Assembly: GCA_019054805.1 (NCBI GenBank)
Contig: JAHQIY010000002.1
Location: 5,518,001 to 5,582,000, forward strand
DNA from: Brachionus manjavacas
Lineage: Eukaryota > Rotifera > Eurotatoria > Ploima > Brachionidae
Reading direction: 5' to 3'
Length of the DNA stretch: 64,000 nucleotides
Shown: piece after piece, positions 1-13,590 of the stretch
How the letters are laid out: each line of letters starts with the position of its first letter
Position numbering within the stretch: position 1 is the stretch's first letter
Made by a program: the position numbers and the translations under genes
Notes under the pieces: generated by a model
Database searches by the model: none
Seen by the model: the letters and a program-made list of their open reading frames with translations, nothing else
Told to the model about the DNA's origin: nothing

Positions 1-1777
1 ATATATTTATACTTATTTTTGATTTTTTGTAATTTAGTACAAATTTCGTAGAAAATTATTTATTATTCTAAAGACATTTTTCAGAGAATTTACATGTAAT
101 AGGCAGACTTTATTAATCAATTAATCAATGCTAATTTTACTTTGCTACATTCGCAGAACTAATTTTATTCTTTTAATAATAAAAATTTAAATATTTATAT
201 GCCATTATTTTCAAATTTAAAAAAAATGAGCATGCAAAAATGAATAACTATTCTTTATGAATGTAATTAGCAAAAAAAAATATGAAAAATATTTTATTAA
301 TATTTTTATTCGATATGAAAAACTTTGTCTAAAAGCAAAAGAATTATCATTAGAGATGTTAGTGACTCATACCACTGTTCAAAATCTTACGAAATTGGAA
401 ATGTTAATTTGGTAAGAAAATGGGCACCACTAAGTTAATAATAGTTTTAAACTTAAGTTTGATGAAACATTGTTTTATCTAAAAGTGTAAAAATGTAAAT
501 TTAACCAAATAAAGTGTTGATTTTGTTCTGTCTAATGGTTCTTTTGTTGCTTTTCAGCAGTGCAAAATCATAAAATGGTAAACTTGGGTGATTAGGCTAA
601 ATAAAAAGTACATTTTTTCCTAGCTGAAGAACAAGGTGCTAGTGAGGAGTCAGAGATGGAGATGGAAAAGAAAGCCATGGTTAAAACCGATGAGTCTTGA
701 AGAATAAATTTGTTAGATCAACAAAAAACAGACTCTGCTCATTTTTTTTCTGAAGAGTTTAAGGTCTTTTAAATAAAAGATTAAGAAAAATAAAAAATTA
801 ATTAAAATTAGGTAAGAAAAGGGTTATTTTACGCTTTTTTTAGCATAAGGTAATATTGATTTTGGGCAATGGCTATCTACGTGTTGATAGACGTGGGAAA
901 TTGGTTTGTCGAACCGGTTCAAAATTAAATATCAGAATTTTAAATTTTTTATATCAGAATTTAATTTTCAATAATCGTTTACTAAACAATTGAATTGAAA
1001 CAATTTGAAATTAATAAAGTTAAACTTTCAAAAGTCTTCTTTTTATTCCTCTGCTATAAACGGTTTTATTCAAAACCACTTTCAATATCGAGCCGATACC
1101 ACAAACCGGTTTCTGTATGGAATCGGTTTTCCACCTCTACTTGTTGATTTGGAAATTTAGTAAACCAAAATGTAAATAGGCTAGAAAGTGGTGTTTCACC
1201 CAATGTTTACAAAAATTCTCTTGAATATTTGTACAAATTGGTTAAATTCGGTCAATAAGAACATAATTTATTACTTTTCAAAATTTTTAAAATCCAAAAG
1301 TAAAATGAAAAAAAATCCTCTTTAACCTAATATTTAGTAATTTATCAAACAAATTTATTTTACGAGATTTTAAACTAGAAACTAGTAGAAAAATAAATCA
1401 TTTTATTGCATGATTTAAGTATTAGTAGCAAATTTTATCAATAAGTAGTAAAAATAATGCGTTGAATAGTAAAAATTAGGTTTTTGAATTTTAGGAGAAA
1501 AAAAAAATACAAGAAGCGCCAAAGCTTTAATTCATACGGATCAAAACATGTTTTGTAAATTGTAGCAACTGATACATCCTCTGTACCACCATTTTTTTTT
1601 TTTTATTAAGTATATCTGTTCGAGCATAAGGTCCTTCAGAAAGATTTTAGTATGTTAGTAGATTTTTTATTATGTTTTCATTTGTATTTAATTTAATATG
1701 AGTAATAAAATAATGAAAATGTTTATGATCTAAAGTTTAATATAGATTATATGTTATTTTGATAGGGTTAGAAGAAA
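1..1777. other. AT-rich sequence, no gene recognised
   Basis: No open frame with recognisable protein similarity was seen on either strand. It is mostly A/T runs. A less biased patch at about 840-1140 contains several copies of an AACCGGTT-like motif, including the palindrome GAACCGGTTC near 914, and may be an old repeat. If the RAD9 first exon at 3408-3512 belongs to a live gene, this stretch would be its first intron. Confidence 0.5.
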
Positions 1778-1784
1778 ATGAATT

Positions 1785-1985
1785 ATAGATTCATGGAAAG
1801 TAATTTTGAACGACTAGATAGCATTTACATAATGGAGTTGGTCTATCAATCATACGTGATTCAAAAACCAACTTGTACTCACTTACCAGCCTTACTATTA
1901 ATGAAACAGATTTGTCCAGACCTTGTTGTATATATTTCTCATTTAAATCAAAAAGGCGATTGTTAACACGATGTAACTTTAGCTT
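1785..1985 (-). mobile_element. decayed LINE fragment (reverse-transcriptase ORF, C-terminal part)
   Basis: Read on the minus strand, one frame gives KLHRVNNRLFDLNEKY followed by LVSEYK and ending near RPTPLC. This resembles the extreme C-terminus of jockey/CR1-type LINE ORF2 proteins, where an RxNxRL...Y segment and a TPLC-like motif close the protein. The frame runs about 65 codons and then stops. No endonuclease or catalytic reverse-transcriptase motif is present, so this is a short, dead fragment. Family-level assignment is by pattern only. Confidence 0.45.
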
Positions 1986-2906
1986 TTCTAAACCATTTAA
2001 AGTTGGTTTGCATTTATAAAAATTATTATCCCAAATTCACAATGAACCGAAATCTACACAATTTTTAGTGGCGGTACAAAGGATATATCAGTTGCTAACA
2101 ATTTACAGAACATTCAATTCATGAACATTCATTCATAAATTGTCCGAATTAAAGCTAAATTTAAATTAAAGCATCCGAATTAAAGCTTTGAAACCTTTCT
2201 TTTATTTTTTGTACCAAAATTGAGCTATAGACAATGAACTTATTTTATTCAAATTATACCCTTGATTAAAAAGTGTCCTTTTCTGTTCTTTTTTAAGAAA
2301 GCCTTTGCATTATTTTCTTTTAATAAAATAAATATAAAAAATTAAAAAAAGTTAAGAATATTTGTTAATTTAAAATAAGTTCATTGTCTTTCCATGCCAA
2401 AATTTCCAATGTCGATATTTTTTAACTGATGATAAAAGAGAAAAATGAATTAGGTTTTAAATTCATTATCAATACAAGTAACTGAAAATTAAGGGTATAC
2501 CTATGTTCTTGCTGGAACAAGATTTTTATATGTGAGTAGAGTAGTGTCCTGGTTTAAACCACTTTGCCAAAAAGAACTATACAGGCCCTATTAATCCTTT
2601 GTTGCAAAATTTGAATTATTTAAATTAAATACTTTGTTGTTAAATATTTTCAAAAAACAATTAAATCTATAATTTTATTGAATTTTAATGATTTTTTAAT
2701 AATTTTTTTTATTCTTAATATAATCATTTTTAATGAATTTAAATGGATGAAGTGCTAATCAATCTTTTGAGGCATGGGCACAAGTCTGTTGATAAAATTT
2801 TAAATTGAAAAAAAATTTAAATTTTGAAGAATTTTAATTTTGCTTTTCGATTATACTTGTTTATATATTATTCATTTATTTATTATTTTTAATTTTTATT
2901 TTTTAC

Positions 2907-3060
2907 CGGTTTCGACTGGGTAATATTTGCGGTGTGGATGATTAACTCGATCCAGTAACCTCTGTGTCAGATCGGAGCCGTTGCTTAAAAAGGTACAAGA
3001 AAAGAAGATGAGCGCCTATCCGTTATCCGCTAGGATAGAAGAGGGACAATAATAACTATA
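2907..3060 (+). mobile_element. SINE copy A, body only, 5'-truncated
   Basis: About 145 bp from GTTTCGACTGGGTAAT to TAGGATAGAAGAGGGACAAT is nearly the same as the body of the SINE at 53560-53856. This copy lacks the tRNA-like head and starts directly at the body. It is flanked by a possible direct repeat ATTATTTTTAATTTT (2882-2896 and 3061-3075), although such AT-rich repeats are weak evidence here. It would lie in the first intron of the RAD9-like gene if that gene is intact. Confidence 0.8.
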
Positions 3061-3407
3061 ATTATTTTTAATTTTATTTATAATTATTTTTAATATTAAA
3101 TACAACAGCATTTTCATTTTTTTTTATTTTATGGTAATTTTATTTTATTTGACCCTGCTGCACTTTTTACTTTTTGGTTATTCTAATCATTTTATTAAAA
3201 ATTCCACCGAATCTTTTGTTAAGGAATGTTGTAGATTAGAGAACTTTTATTTAGACTTAAAATAAATAATTAAGCTATTAATCAATTAAATTTTTTAATT
3301 TAATGATCAAAAATTGGCATAAAGTATAAAAAGGATTTTTACTTTTTAAAATTCTCATTGTCAATACCTCATAGAATTTAATTTAAATTTATAATTTAAT
3401 AACTAAC

Positions 3408-3512
3408 CGATTCATCATTGGGCTCAAAATAGAGCTCATCTCCGATCTTGGACATGGTAACTATGGACTTAGCAAACAACTTCAAGTTGTTCTGTGGAAT
3501 TATAAATTTCAT
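3408..3512 (-). CDS. RAD9: RAD9-like checkpoint clamp protein, first exon only
   Basis: RAD9 is a subunit of the 9-1-1 (RAD9-HUS1-RAD1) DNA-damage clamp. The exon encodes 35 residues starting MKFIIPQNNLKLFAKS and containing SKIGDELYFEP. This aligns with the N-terminus of animal RAD9 proteins, whose KxxGKAVxxLSRIGDELYLEP segment starts the PCNA-like fold. It ends at a GTTAGT donor after codon TCG (3408). No following exon was found between 1 and 3407, so the gene either continues beyond the window through a long intron or is a broken 5' remnant. The ATG is one base after a pyrimidine tract and AG at 3514-3515, a possible trans-splice or 5'UTR acceptor. It lies about 210 bp downstream of the dystrobrevin stop on the same strand. 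Confidence 0.7.
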
Positions 3513-3724
3513 TCTATCAATTTTCGAAAAAAAAAAAGAATTAAAAAAATCACATGCAGAAATAAAGAAGTGGTTTCTTGATGACCCCAATCTTTGACAA
3601 AATAAAAGCACTTAAATTAAAATTTTATTAAACATTTTTGCAAAATCCATTAACGGTAACTTAAAATTAACAAAAAATCTATTTTTAAAAAGTAAATAAA
3701 ATTTACATAACTAAATTATCACTG

Positions 3725-6700
3725 TTAAAGCAAATCATTGAATTCATTATTTTTATTCGACGCGGCACTTGTTTGGCCATTGTCGACTAAAATTTGCTCC
3801 AGCTCTTTACGCCATGATTCACCTAGTTCTGTGTTGTCAACCAAATCGGCCAAAAGTTCGTCAACAGTGGTGGTCTTTTTATTATCCAATGTTTCGGTCT
3901 GTTTCTCGGTTAAGTCGTCAATGAACGACTCGCTGATCAAACTATTTTGGTAAAGAACATTTTCCAAACTTGGCTTGGTCTCTTCTTGTTCCTTGTTATT
4001 TTCTCTCAAATTATTCGGATATTTTGGAGCAGACAATTTCGAATTTTTCTCAAAATTATCCGCCAATTTTGCCGGATAAATTCCAAAATCATCATTTTCT
4101 GAATTCAGCTCTTTGACCAAATTCTGCATTGCCGAAGTGACCGAATCGGCCGCCAGCAGCAAATCATTGTGCAAAGTCGAATTGTGTTCGTTCAGTGAAT
4201 TCATTGAGCTATTCGTTGATTGATTAAGGGAAGTCGGATTGTTAAATTTGGCTCTTGGCGGATGAATTTCGTTCATGGCCGGTGAGCTCGGCGAGCTCCA
4301 ACTTCTTGGTTGCAAATTTGTGATAATTCCATTTCGGTTTTTGTTAATCGAATTTGTTGGTCTATTGATCAAAGCGTCTAGTTGACTCAACCGGTTTAGA
4401 AGCTCGTTTCTGTTTGATTCCAAAATTTGCATTCTGGACTCAAGCTGGCCCTTTTTGTGCTTTAAAGTCTGCAACTCTAGCAGAATGGGATCCTGGTTGT
4501 AGACTTTTCTGTTCAGTGTAGCGCTCATGGGCGTCTTGTATTTTGCCTCATTGGGCTCCACCATGTCCAAAGAACAATTCGAAAGCTGCTTCAGTCTCAG
4601 TCGTTTTATTTCTTTGAGGATCTCCTTGTTTTGTCTTTCTAGTTTGGCCACAATTTCCTGCTTTTCCTTTAGAAGCTGATAATTGCTTAAATTTTCCAAG
4701 TCGGCGTCTTCCGAGTCGATTTCGAACTCGCCAAGACTATCCCGCGAGTGTCTAAAGTTGTTCTCGGAAAGACTTCGACTTGTGTTGTAAGTATTGAACC
4801 TTTGAGAAGGAGAAACTGGCACTTGTCTTGATAGACTTGCAGTGCGCGACTCATTCAAAAGATTAAGTTTTTGCTTGAATGTGTTGTGCTTTATGGATTT
4901 AATTGAGGTTGATTTGGGAAAAGACTTGGTTATTGTGGCGTAGTTTGAATAGTTTGAACGCGGCGATTGTGTGTTCAATGGTAATTGAGTTAAATGAGGG
5001 TTTTTTGAATATATCTCGGCAAGACGAGCTGAATAGACTTGGATAATGTGATGCTCGTCCAAATTTTGGTTACCATCAATGGTTACATGTGAAAGCGGAA
5101 GCGATTTTTGCAAAAAGTTGCCATAGTTGCTTTAGAAAATTTCAATTATTTGATCTTGTGTATTTTAAATTTTAGATTACCTAGTTGAGGTTTCGTTGTT
5201 CCTTGTTTTAAGCATTGAAAATGTGTTGGAGTAATTGGTTCGATTCGATGTCTGATTAAATTGACCCACTGAGTGCGTAGGCTTAATACTAAGTTCATTC
5301 CTAAATAAAAAACAATTTTTAAATTAGAGAATAAAGTACAATAAATAAAAATTATAATTTTTTTTATTTGAAAAATTTTTTTTAAAGAAAACTAACTTAA
5401 ATTAGAAAATTGGAAAAAAAGTTCTTGTCAAATCATGCTTTACAGGTGTTGTTTTAAAAATAAATTTAATATTATATTAAATTTTTCAATTATTGATTTA
5501 CGCTGAAAATTTAATAAAATTTTAAATGACTTTTAAAATCTAAAATTTGTCGAAAATAAATAAAAGTTGTCGAAAATATTTGATAGAATTTATAAAAATA
5601 AATTTCACTGAGGCATCATTTTATTTTTTAAGAAATTAAAAATAATCAAATGCTTCAAGCAATTGAGAATAATTCAAAGTTGATAAGTGAAAAAAAATTG
5701 CGAATGATTAACGTTAAGTGTCGAAAAAAATTAATTTCTATTACTTAAATTATTGTAAAAAATGGGGATAAAAATTAGTTTTTATGTTATTTAAGTAATT
5801 TTCTTTTATTTACTATACTCGATTATTGATGAAAACAAAAATTAAGCCGTTGTTTAACTAAAATGGATTCTATATTTTTTTCATTTTTTTTGATTACATT
5901 TATAATATATTATGATTATATTTTTCAAAACTAAATAATAAAACTGAACCATTTATTTAGTAAATTAGTTTTTAAAATAAAAGACTTGTGGATAAATATT
6001 ATTTGTCAAATAAAATTAAATGAAATAGAAAAAAGAAATTTTAGATTACAATATTCCATAACTAAAGAACATGATATTTTTTTTAAATTAAATTTTAATT
6101 AAAATAATTGTTTTTTTTTTAAATAACATTTTTTCTTAATCAAACTATATTATTTTAAAAAATAAAATTTTTAATCAAATCCTTGCTTTTTATGTTAAAA
6201 ACTTAAAAAGAACTGTATTTTTTCAAAAGACTTTGATAATTAAAAATAATAAACTATATTGAATCATTATTTAACAAAATTAAAAGAATTTATTTCTTTG
6301 ATTTATACTCTTATTATGAATATAATTTTTTTAAGAGATCAATTACTTGACAAAATGAAGACCTATTTAAAGAAAAAATAAATAAGTAAATAATTCAGAT
6401 AAATTGTATAGAGAGCTGAAATGTTAGATTCAGTTTTGGTTTCTGACTTGTTTTTTAATTTAAATTCAGTAATTTTGATTAAAGATCACAAATGTATTAA
6501 AATATTTTATTGTCTTTTCATAAATAACTTAATATATGAGAAAAATTCGATTAAATTTTAATCATACTTCTGTAAATAGAACATAATCTCATTTTGAAAA
6601 AAAGTCACACAATATGCAGTTTTAGCAAATTTGTAATTTCCAATTCATTTTTTTGACGATAAAAGATCAATGAAATTAATTTTATTGAAAAAATTATAAT

Positions 6701-9700
6701 TTAAATCAATTAGGCGTAGATTTACTTAGTAAAAAACGCAAATACTTAAAGAAATTTGAACGATCTATTTTTTGAAATAAATTCTAAGATAGATATGCTT
6801 TCAAACACGATTCACAAATATCATAAATATTAATAATTATTTTAAACCCCATGAAATTAAATTAAAGCAAATAAAAATTTTTAAAAAATTGTAACATAAT
6901 TAATTTACTTCTATAATTAAAGTCAAACATATTTGTACTAAGGGTTGACACATAACTATGTTAATAGAATTTATTTATTTTTATTTAAATTTATGAAGTT
7001 TCACTAAATGGCAAAAATTTAAACAGTAACATTTCATAAAAATATCTAAATTATTATGATTATCTTGAAAAATATTGAATTTTTAAAATTAAGAACTTAC
7101 AGAAAACTTTTTAGAGCTTTTCAAGTTCAAATGAGATTGTGAAAGGTTAAAAAAGTATTTAAAAATCTAAATAAACTGATTATTCAAAAGGTTTAGGATT
7201 AGATTTTTTAAAAAAAGCATGAAAAATCTAGAATATTAAAAACTAAAATTTTATTGATCAAACTCAAAAATCAGATGCCAATTTTATTATTCCTGATATC
7301 TACCCTTATCGATTCTTTTTGATAGATCCTATGTTAAATATAATTTAAAACTCAAAATTTAACTCAGGTCGCACACACATTATAATTTCTTATTTATTTT
7401 AATAAAAGCTTAGCTCAACGCTTTATGATATATTTTGCATTTTGCTCATTAAATTAAATAATTTTTTTAAATATTATTTTGCTTGATCATCAAGAGCTTA
7501 GTGAAAGTGAACAATGAAACTTAAATTCAGAATAATATTTAAAAAAATTGAATTTGAATCAATTTAGTTGAAGTTCTCTTAAAACTCAAAGACATATCTT
7601 AAAATTGAGTATTCAATTAAGCTACCAATTTTAATAATTATATTAATTTAAGCACAATTTTTTTGTAAATTTTAATTGAATTTTTTTTGAAAATTTAGTG
7701 AAAAACAAATTATTAGATATTTTAATGTACTTAAGTTTTGATTTTTTTTAATGCAATGAATTGACTTAATTTTTCTTTAAAATTACTTGGCTGGAATAAA
7801 ATTTTTTATCACAACAGAAATTTTTTAAGTCAATAAAAATCCATTCAAATGGTTACAGCCAGTGCAGAATCAGTTGTTGGAAGGATTTTTTTTTACATTT
7901 TTCAATTAATTTTAAAGTAAAAATAGCTTAAAAAAAGAATTGGCTTTATTGAAAAAAAATAAAATAAGAAAATAATCAAAATATCTATTTTAACAAAATT
8001 TTATCATCTGACAGTTTTTCAAATTATCTTTTTTAAAAATTTAAATATCTTTATTAGAAATATTTTTGAGAATTTAGTCCCACTGAGACTTGTACTGTGT
8101 TCAAAGAACCAAAATTCTTCAAATTAAACTCATTTAAACTAAACCAAAATGTTACTTATAAATTTCGAACAAAATATGAAATATTAATTTTTATGTAAGA
8201 TAAACAAGGATTGGTATTGCATATTTAAAAAATAAAAATCTTTAAATGCCAAGTCGATTAGATTCATTGATTTATACCTTTTATTTTTTTTAAAAATCAA
8301 GAATCAATTTTATTAAAAGAGATATTTTGAATAGTATTATGTCTTATTTTTTATTATTAAGTTCTTTTTTAGGCTTTTTTTCTTTTAGATTTAATAAAAA
8401 ATGTAATAGGAAAAAAATCTTGCCAATTTTTATCTAAAGCAGTTTATTTTATAGAAAAATTTACGAGCCAATTGACTGTAATGATTAGATTGCTTGAATT
8501 TGTTAAAATTCGAGAAACATGTATCTTTTTCTGCTAAATTAAAGCGAAATCTTTGGGTAAGCATTGGCAAGTTTTTTGAAATTTTAATTATCTCGATAAA
8601 ATGCATTTTTAGTTTGAAAAGTTTTAAATGTAATAATAAATCATATAGTTAATGCAGAAAATGTATTTTTATTCTGAAAAATCCATGTCAGAGTCTACCA
8701 AGCGTTTTGCATTTGCAATTTCTGCAGAGTAACTTTAAATTTTGCAATTAAAAAATTACTTCAAATTTTTCTTAAACTAATTATTATCTGATCATATAGT
8801 AAATTTCATCTTAAGCTTTAGAATGTCTTTTCCACTTATAATACTTAGATTGATGCTAAATATTTAAAAGATGTTGAGAAAAATTAGGAAAATAAAAGGG
8901 ACCGATTTTGAAATTATTGATTTGGGTCTTGAACTAGTTCACATAAATATTATTATTACTAGCATATTAAATTAATAAATTCAATGATTGAATTCTATGT
9001 CGATAATTAATCTTATCATGTTCATCATTGAAAAAAGCGAATGCCTAATTAAAATTAGTGCAAATTTAAGTAGGAGTAAAAAGATTTTTTATTTTCCAGA
9101 TGGAAGTGTATTCTGAATTTAAGCGAATTAAGAAAATAAAAGAAGAGCAAAAAACACTAAAAACTTAAATTAACAGCACTAATATTTTGAATTTTTTTAG
9201 TTAAAATTATAAAAAAAATGTTAAAAAATAAAATTACATTAAATTATTTATATCAGATGATTGATTGAATTTGGAATCCAGAAAAGTATTGATTAAATTA
9301 AACGAATATTGATTTTTATTTTGCGGATTTGAATACAAGTCTGATCTGTTTATTGGTACACTATTGGTATTTGGTATATTTTGGTTTCCGGTCTGAAATT
9401 TTGATGATTCCAAGGACAGCGATTGAAACATTTTGTCCTTGTTAGTAGAATTTTTATTCAACAAACTGTAGTCACTCGTAGTCATTGCATTGCTTGGACC
9501 AAGAGTGTTGTATTGAGAAGATGGAGCGTTAAATTGAACGTTTTGATAAGTTTTCGGTGCATTTTGGTTTGATTTTTGATTAGCAGGATTTTTGTTTGGC
9601 TTGCAAAAAAATGACCGCCTGAGCGAATTCGAAAACTGTTTGGCAGCCGATTTCTTAAATTTAAATAACAAAAATTGTTTTAAAAACAAGAACTCGACTA

Positions 9701-10842
9701 TTCTTACATAGCTTGTGTACTCTTTCATTTGATGAGTAAGCTGGTGCGAGTGGCTTATTCGTCCTCGCCAAAAGCAGTCTTGACAAAGCTGATACTTGCG
9801 GCATTTTTGGCATTTGTAGCGAAATCCATTGAAATTCGAGCGTTCACATGCACTGCATTTTACCGAATGCTGCACATTTTGAACCACGATGAATCGGTGG
9901 AAAATATTGAGCCAAATGAAAGATGGAGGGCCGGCATCGGACAGCGCCACACTTAGAAAATCCTCTAAATTAATAGGAGATGTCTTTTGAAAAAGAAAAA
10001 ATAGTCTCTAAAAGAAGTAAAGTTATTTTTGAAACCAACCCAGTCGAAGCAAGCTTTGGCACTGTTTTCCGTGTAGCCAAAAGACGGCTCTTCGAACACC
10101 GACTTGGGCAAGACCAAAAGCTCTCTCAGGTACAGATCAAACTTTTGAAATAACAATGTATTTTTAGACTGGTCGCATATTTGGTTGAAAATGTCTTTTG
10201 TAAATTGAAAAAAATTGAAATTTGTAAAAATAAAAATTGTTTTATTTACTCACATTTTAGTTTGTCGACCAGTTTGCCAGAGCACATGGTTGTCAAAGCA
10301 ATTTTAAAAGAGAAAACTTTAAGTTTAGAAAGGCGATTTTTGTCGTACAAATTAAGCAACCAAGATAACAATAACTGAGTTTGGCTATCTACATTTATTT
10401 GCTGATTGAATCCAAGTCTCTTGTTAAGCTGTAGATACATGTTTTGGATGCATTGTTCAAGCTTGGAAGAGTCTAGCTCGTGCAAAAGGTCCAATGTGTG
10501 CATATTGGTGTCGCGAAACGTTTCGATCACATTCCACAAGTCAATTAAATGAACTTAAATAAAAAATTTTAGACTAAAATAAAAATGACTTTTCTTGATT
10601 TTCTTCTGCTTGGCACATACGATTTAGTCTTTTTTGGATGAAGCGTAGCTTTGACGCAGTGCGGTAAGTGGCAAAGCGGATAACGTCGAAATTTTGTGCA
10701 CCTGGAATAAATTAATTTGAAAATTTAAAAGTGCAAAAAGAGAGTTTTTATTACGCAATTCGAGAATTATCTGTTTGTAGTCGGTCAAGAGCTTGGTAAA
10801 TTTTTGAGACTGGTTCGAAGTGGCTGAAGCTTGGTCACACAT
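3725..10842 (-). CDS. DTN: dystrobrevin, complete, 8 exons, about 946 aa
   Basis: Dystrobrevin is a cytoplasmic scaffold of the dystrophin-associated complex that binds dystrophin through paired coiled coils. Exons: 10842-10755, 10701-10621, 10553-10254, 10194-10040, 9983-9708, 9653-9238, 5300-5181, 5129-3725; all phases agree (2841 nt). The N-terminus carries [20 protein letters not shown], the family's opening motif, followed by the two EF-hand-like regions (about 35-230). A ZZ zinc finger lies at about 248-292 (CSAC, CQKC, CQDC, SHSH). Coiled-coil helices are at about 622-662 and 694-735. Near 799-824, [10 protein letters not shown] and LVKELNSE match the conserved C-terminal motif. The linkers between ZZ finger and coils are long and rich in Asn/Ser, making the protein longer than vertebrate dystrobrevins. 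The start at 10842 is the first ATG after an in-frame stop. One intron is 3.9 kb; the rest are about 50-60 bp. Confidence 0.93.
5301..9237 (-). other. large intron of dystrobrevin
   Basis: This 3.9-kb intron separates the ZZ-finger and Asn-rich exon from the exons leading into the coiled coils. It starts GTAATT and ends in a pyrimidine-rich stretch with TTTAG. It is extremely AT-rich, and I recognise no nested gene, RNA gene or mobile element in it. Its length is unusual beside the other seven introns of about 50-60 bp (the next gene-scale gap is exonless too). Confidence 0.75.
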
Positions 10843-10863
10843 TTCTTGGCTGCACTCGCCCAA

Positions 10864-13590
10864 AACTTTGTTCAGTCTAACTTTGTTTAATTGTTTTTAG
10901 ACAACTAATTTAGATTCTATTCGCCATGCTTTTGCTCAGCAGCACTTTTCAAACTTTAACTCATATACAAACTAACTAAAAACAATTATTTTAAATCGTC
11001 GTTTCTTTGGGTTCTCTTCAGCTCAAATTTAAGTATTTTTTCTTCATTATTTTAGTCTAAATAAAAGCAAGAAAATTTCAAAACTCTAACTAATTGATGC
11101 TTGACGGTCAACATTGCCAAAATTAACCAAACAATTTATACATTTTAAAATTTCAAAAAAAAAAGCTGAATTGGTCCCTTTTATTCACTTAAAATTGTCG
11201 CCTGTGGACTGTGGATAATTTGTTTTATTGACGTCTAATATTTAAAGTCATTCAATTTTGTTAATAGTTTTCACACGTATTTCAAATTTATCCAAGGGCG
11301 CTTTCTGCGTGATTAATCAAAAAAGTGGGCACCAATTGCGCCTTTTTTCTTTCTTTATTTTTTTCTCTTTTCTAAATGTTTAATAGGCACGAAACAAAAA
11401 TAAACAAAAATAAACAAAAATATATTTATCTTGCTTAGTGCTTGTTAGATAACAGGTTTTTGATAAGAGATAAATCATTGTCAATTAGACCTTTTGGAAA
11501 TGGGCGAATTAAAAATACTAAGAAACTAAATACTAAGCTTGAAATAAAATATCGCTCTGAGTTCTATTAACCCAGTTAAAACCACTAAGCAATTTCCATG
11601 TTCTTAAATTGCTGTGTTTGTTTTTCAGCTTTGCTTGTTGATTATTGATATTCGAATCCGCAGTTTATATGGATAAACTAGCGACCCTATTTGACACAAT
11701 AGAAAAACAATTTTAGAGAGGACTTCGATCTAAATGAACAAACATACATCAAGATAAATTACGACCAAGATCTTATAAGATCTTATCCACCAATAATGCA
11801 GTATATTTTACTTGATCTTTTATACAGAGACATCAATGGGATAAGATCGCATGCTGAACTTAAAACTACTTGTTCAAGTTACATAACCTGTTAAATTAAT
11901 TTATAATTCACAAAATAAAATATCAATTTAATCGAAGGGTTTCCAAGAACAACAACGCAAAATCACATCTCTAAACTTAAGGCAGTGCACATACACACAC
12001 ACAATTTACAAGTTTTCTCTATAGTGTTTTATTAATTAAAATCTGATACATAACAAACAAATATGTTTTTTTTCTAGTTGTATGATAAGGATTAAATCGT
12101 GATTATCTTAAGTAAGATTAAACGATTTCAATTGAATAAGATCTTAGATCTATGCTCTTATATAGCTAAGTTATCGTTTTAGAATAACGTGCATACTGAG
12201 AATGCTACGAAAATAATAATTTTAATTCAGGTTTTTTATTAATTAAACACAAAAATAAATTAAGACTTGTATTCGATTATTTGTAAATTTGATTTTTAGT
12301 GCTTTAAAAGCTTTTTATAATAATCAATTAATCCCAAAATCCTGATTGTAAATAACAAAGGATTTTTCAGCCTTCGACATCCAAACAAAATAATAATCAT
12401 TTCACCTGAGTATTCTTAGTGTCTATTTGAATCCTCGAAATACTTTCGAAAAAATTTGCGACTTAGATTTTAATTAAAAAAAAAGAAATTTAATTTCTAG
12501 TTTCTGCTATAATTATTTGCAGAATGATTGAAAGTAATTATTTAAATTTTAAAAAGACTCGGAGAGTTTTTGTTGTATGGATTGATTTGAAAATTTTATA
12601 CAAGAAAATCTACAAAAAACTAGACAAACTCAGTCTTATTTCAATTTAATTAGCTTAGGTCTAAATTTAAAATAAAATTTAAAGTGCTTTAGAAAGTTTT
12701 AGAATAAAAAATATCTTTTGAAATAAAATTAATTTCCTTTTATGGTTCAGGCTTGTTAATTTTTTTCAAAAGAAATAAATAAATTTAAAAAAATTAGTTT
12801 AATTGTAAAAAAATTAGGTTCAAGTTTATGTATAAGCAATAAAATAAATTTGTCTTCACATCAACTGCTCGGATATAGCGGCTAGGTGTTGAAAAAGATA
12901 AATTAACCAGATTTTGTAAATTAATAAATATTAATATTAATTGAACTCAGCTAAAGATCAGCTCTAACAATTTTTTGAATGAAATCATTGGAAATTAAAA
13001 ATGCTCTATTTTACTGTGTCATTTTTGAATACTTAAATAAATTAAGATTATGTTATTAATTTTAGACAGGTATTTTAATCATTCTAAAATTTGTAACCTC
13101 AATTTTGCAATTAAAATGTTTGACAACTTTGACGCAGTGAAAAGAGGTAGAGCAAAGCCGATTGTATCAAATAAATGACCGAATTTTTTCAATACATAAA
13201 TTTGCTTTACAAAAAACTTAATACTTTGCTCAAGGAAACATGCTCTCTAGTTAATTTCAAATGTCGTCATGATTCTGTTTACCATAAATTTAATATTTAA
13301 AAATAAAAATTTCTCCTGAATATAATCTTAATTTAACCAGTATTAAATTTATATTTGCCCAAAATATTTTAAATTAATTTAATTAACTAATTATTTATTT
13401 TAATACACGTCAGAAAAGCAAAACTGTAATGTACACGAACTAAAATTATTTTTTTTGATGATATAAATAAGAACATACATTACTGACCTTTGAAATTATC
13501 AAAATCTGCGGTAATTTACGTTACTTTTCGTAAAACTTAAAAGGAACTAAAACATATTTTATTTAAAAAAACTCAAATTTTAGCATGACA
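10864..13590. other. upstream region of dystrobrevin, no gene recognised
   Basis: This probably holds the dystrobrevin promoter and any untranslated first exon, but no convincing TATA box or initiator was picked out. There are scattered GATA-like words (AAGATCTTATC, TGATAAGAGATAAA) around 11460-11820. No coding frame is recognised on either strand. Confidence 0.4.

Noticed and set aside
10181-10378. Plus-strand frame over dystrobrevin exon 3 and the adjacent intron
   Set aside because: Shadow of the well-supported minus-strand exon.
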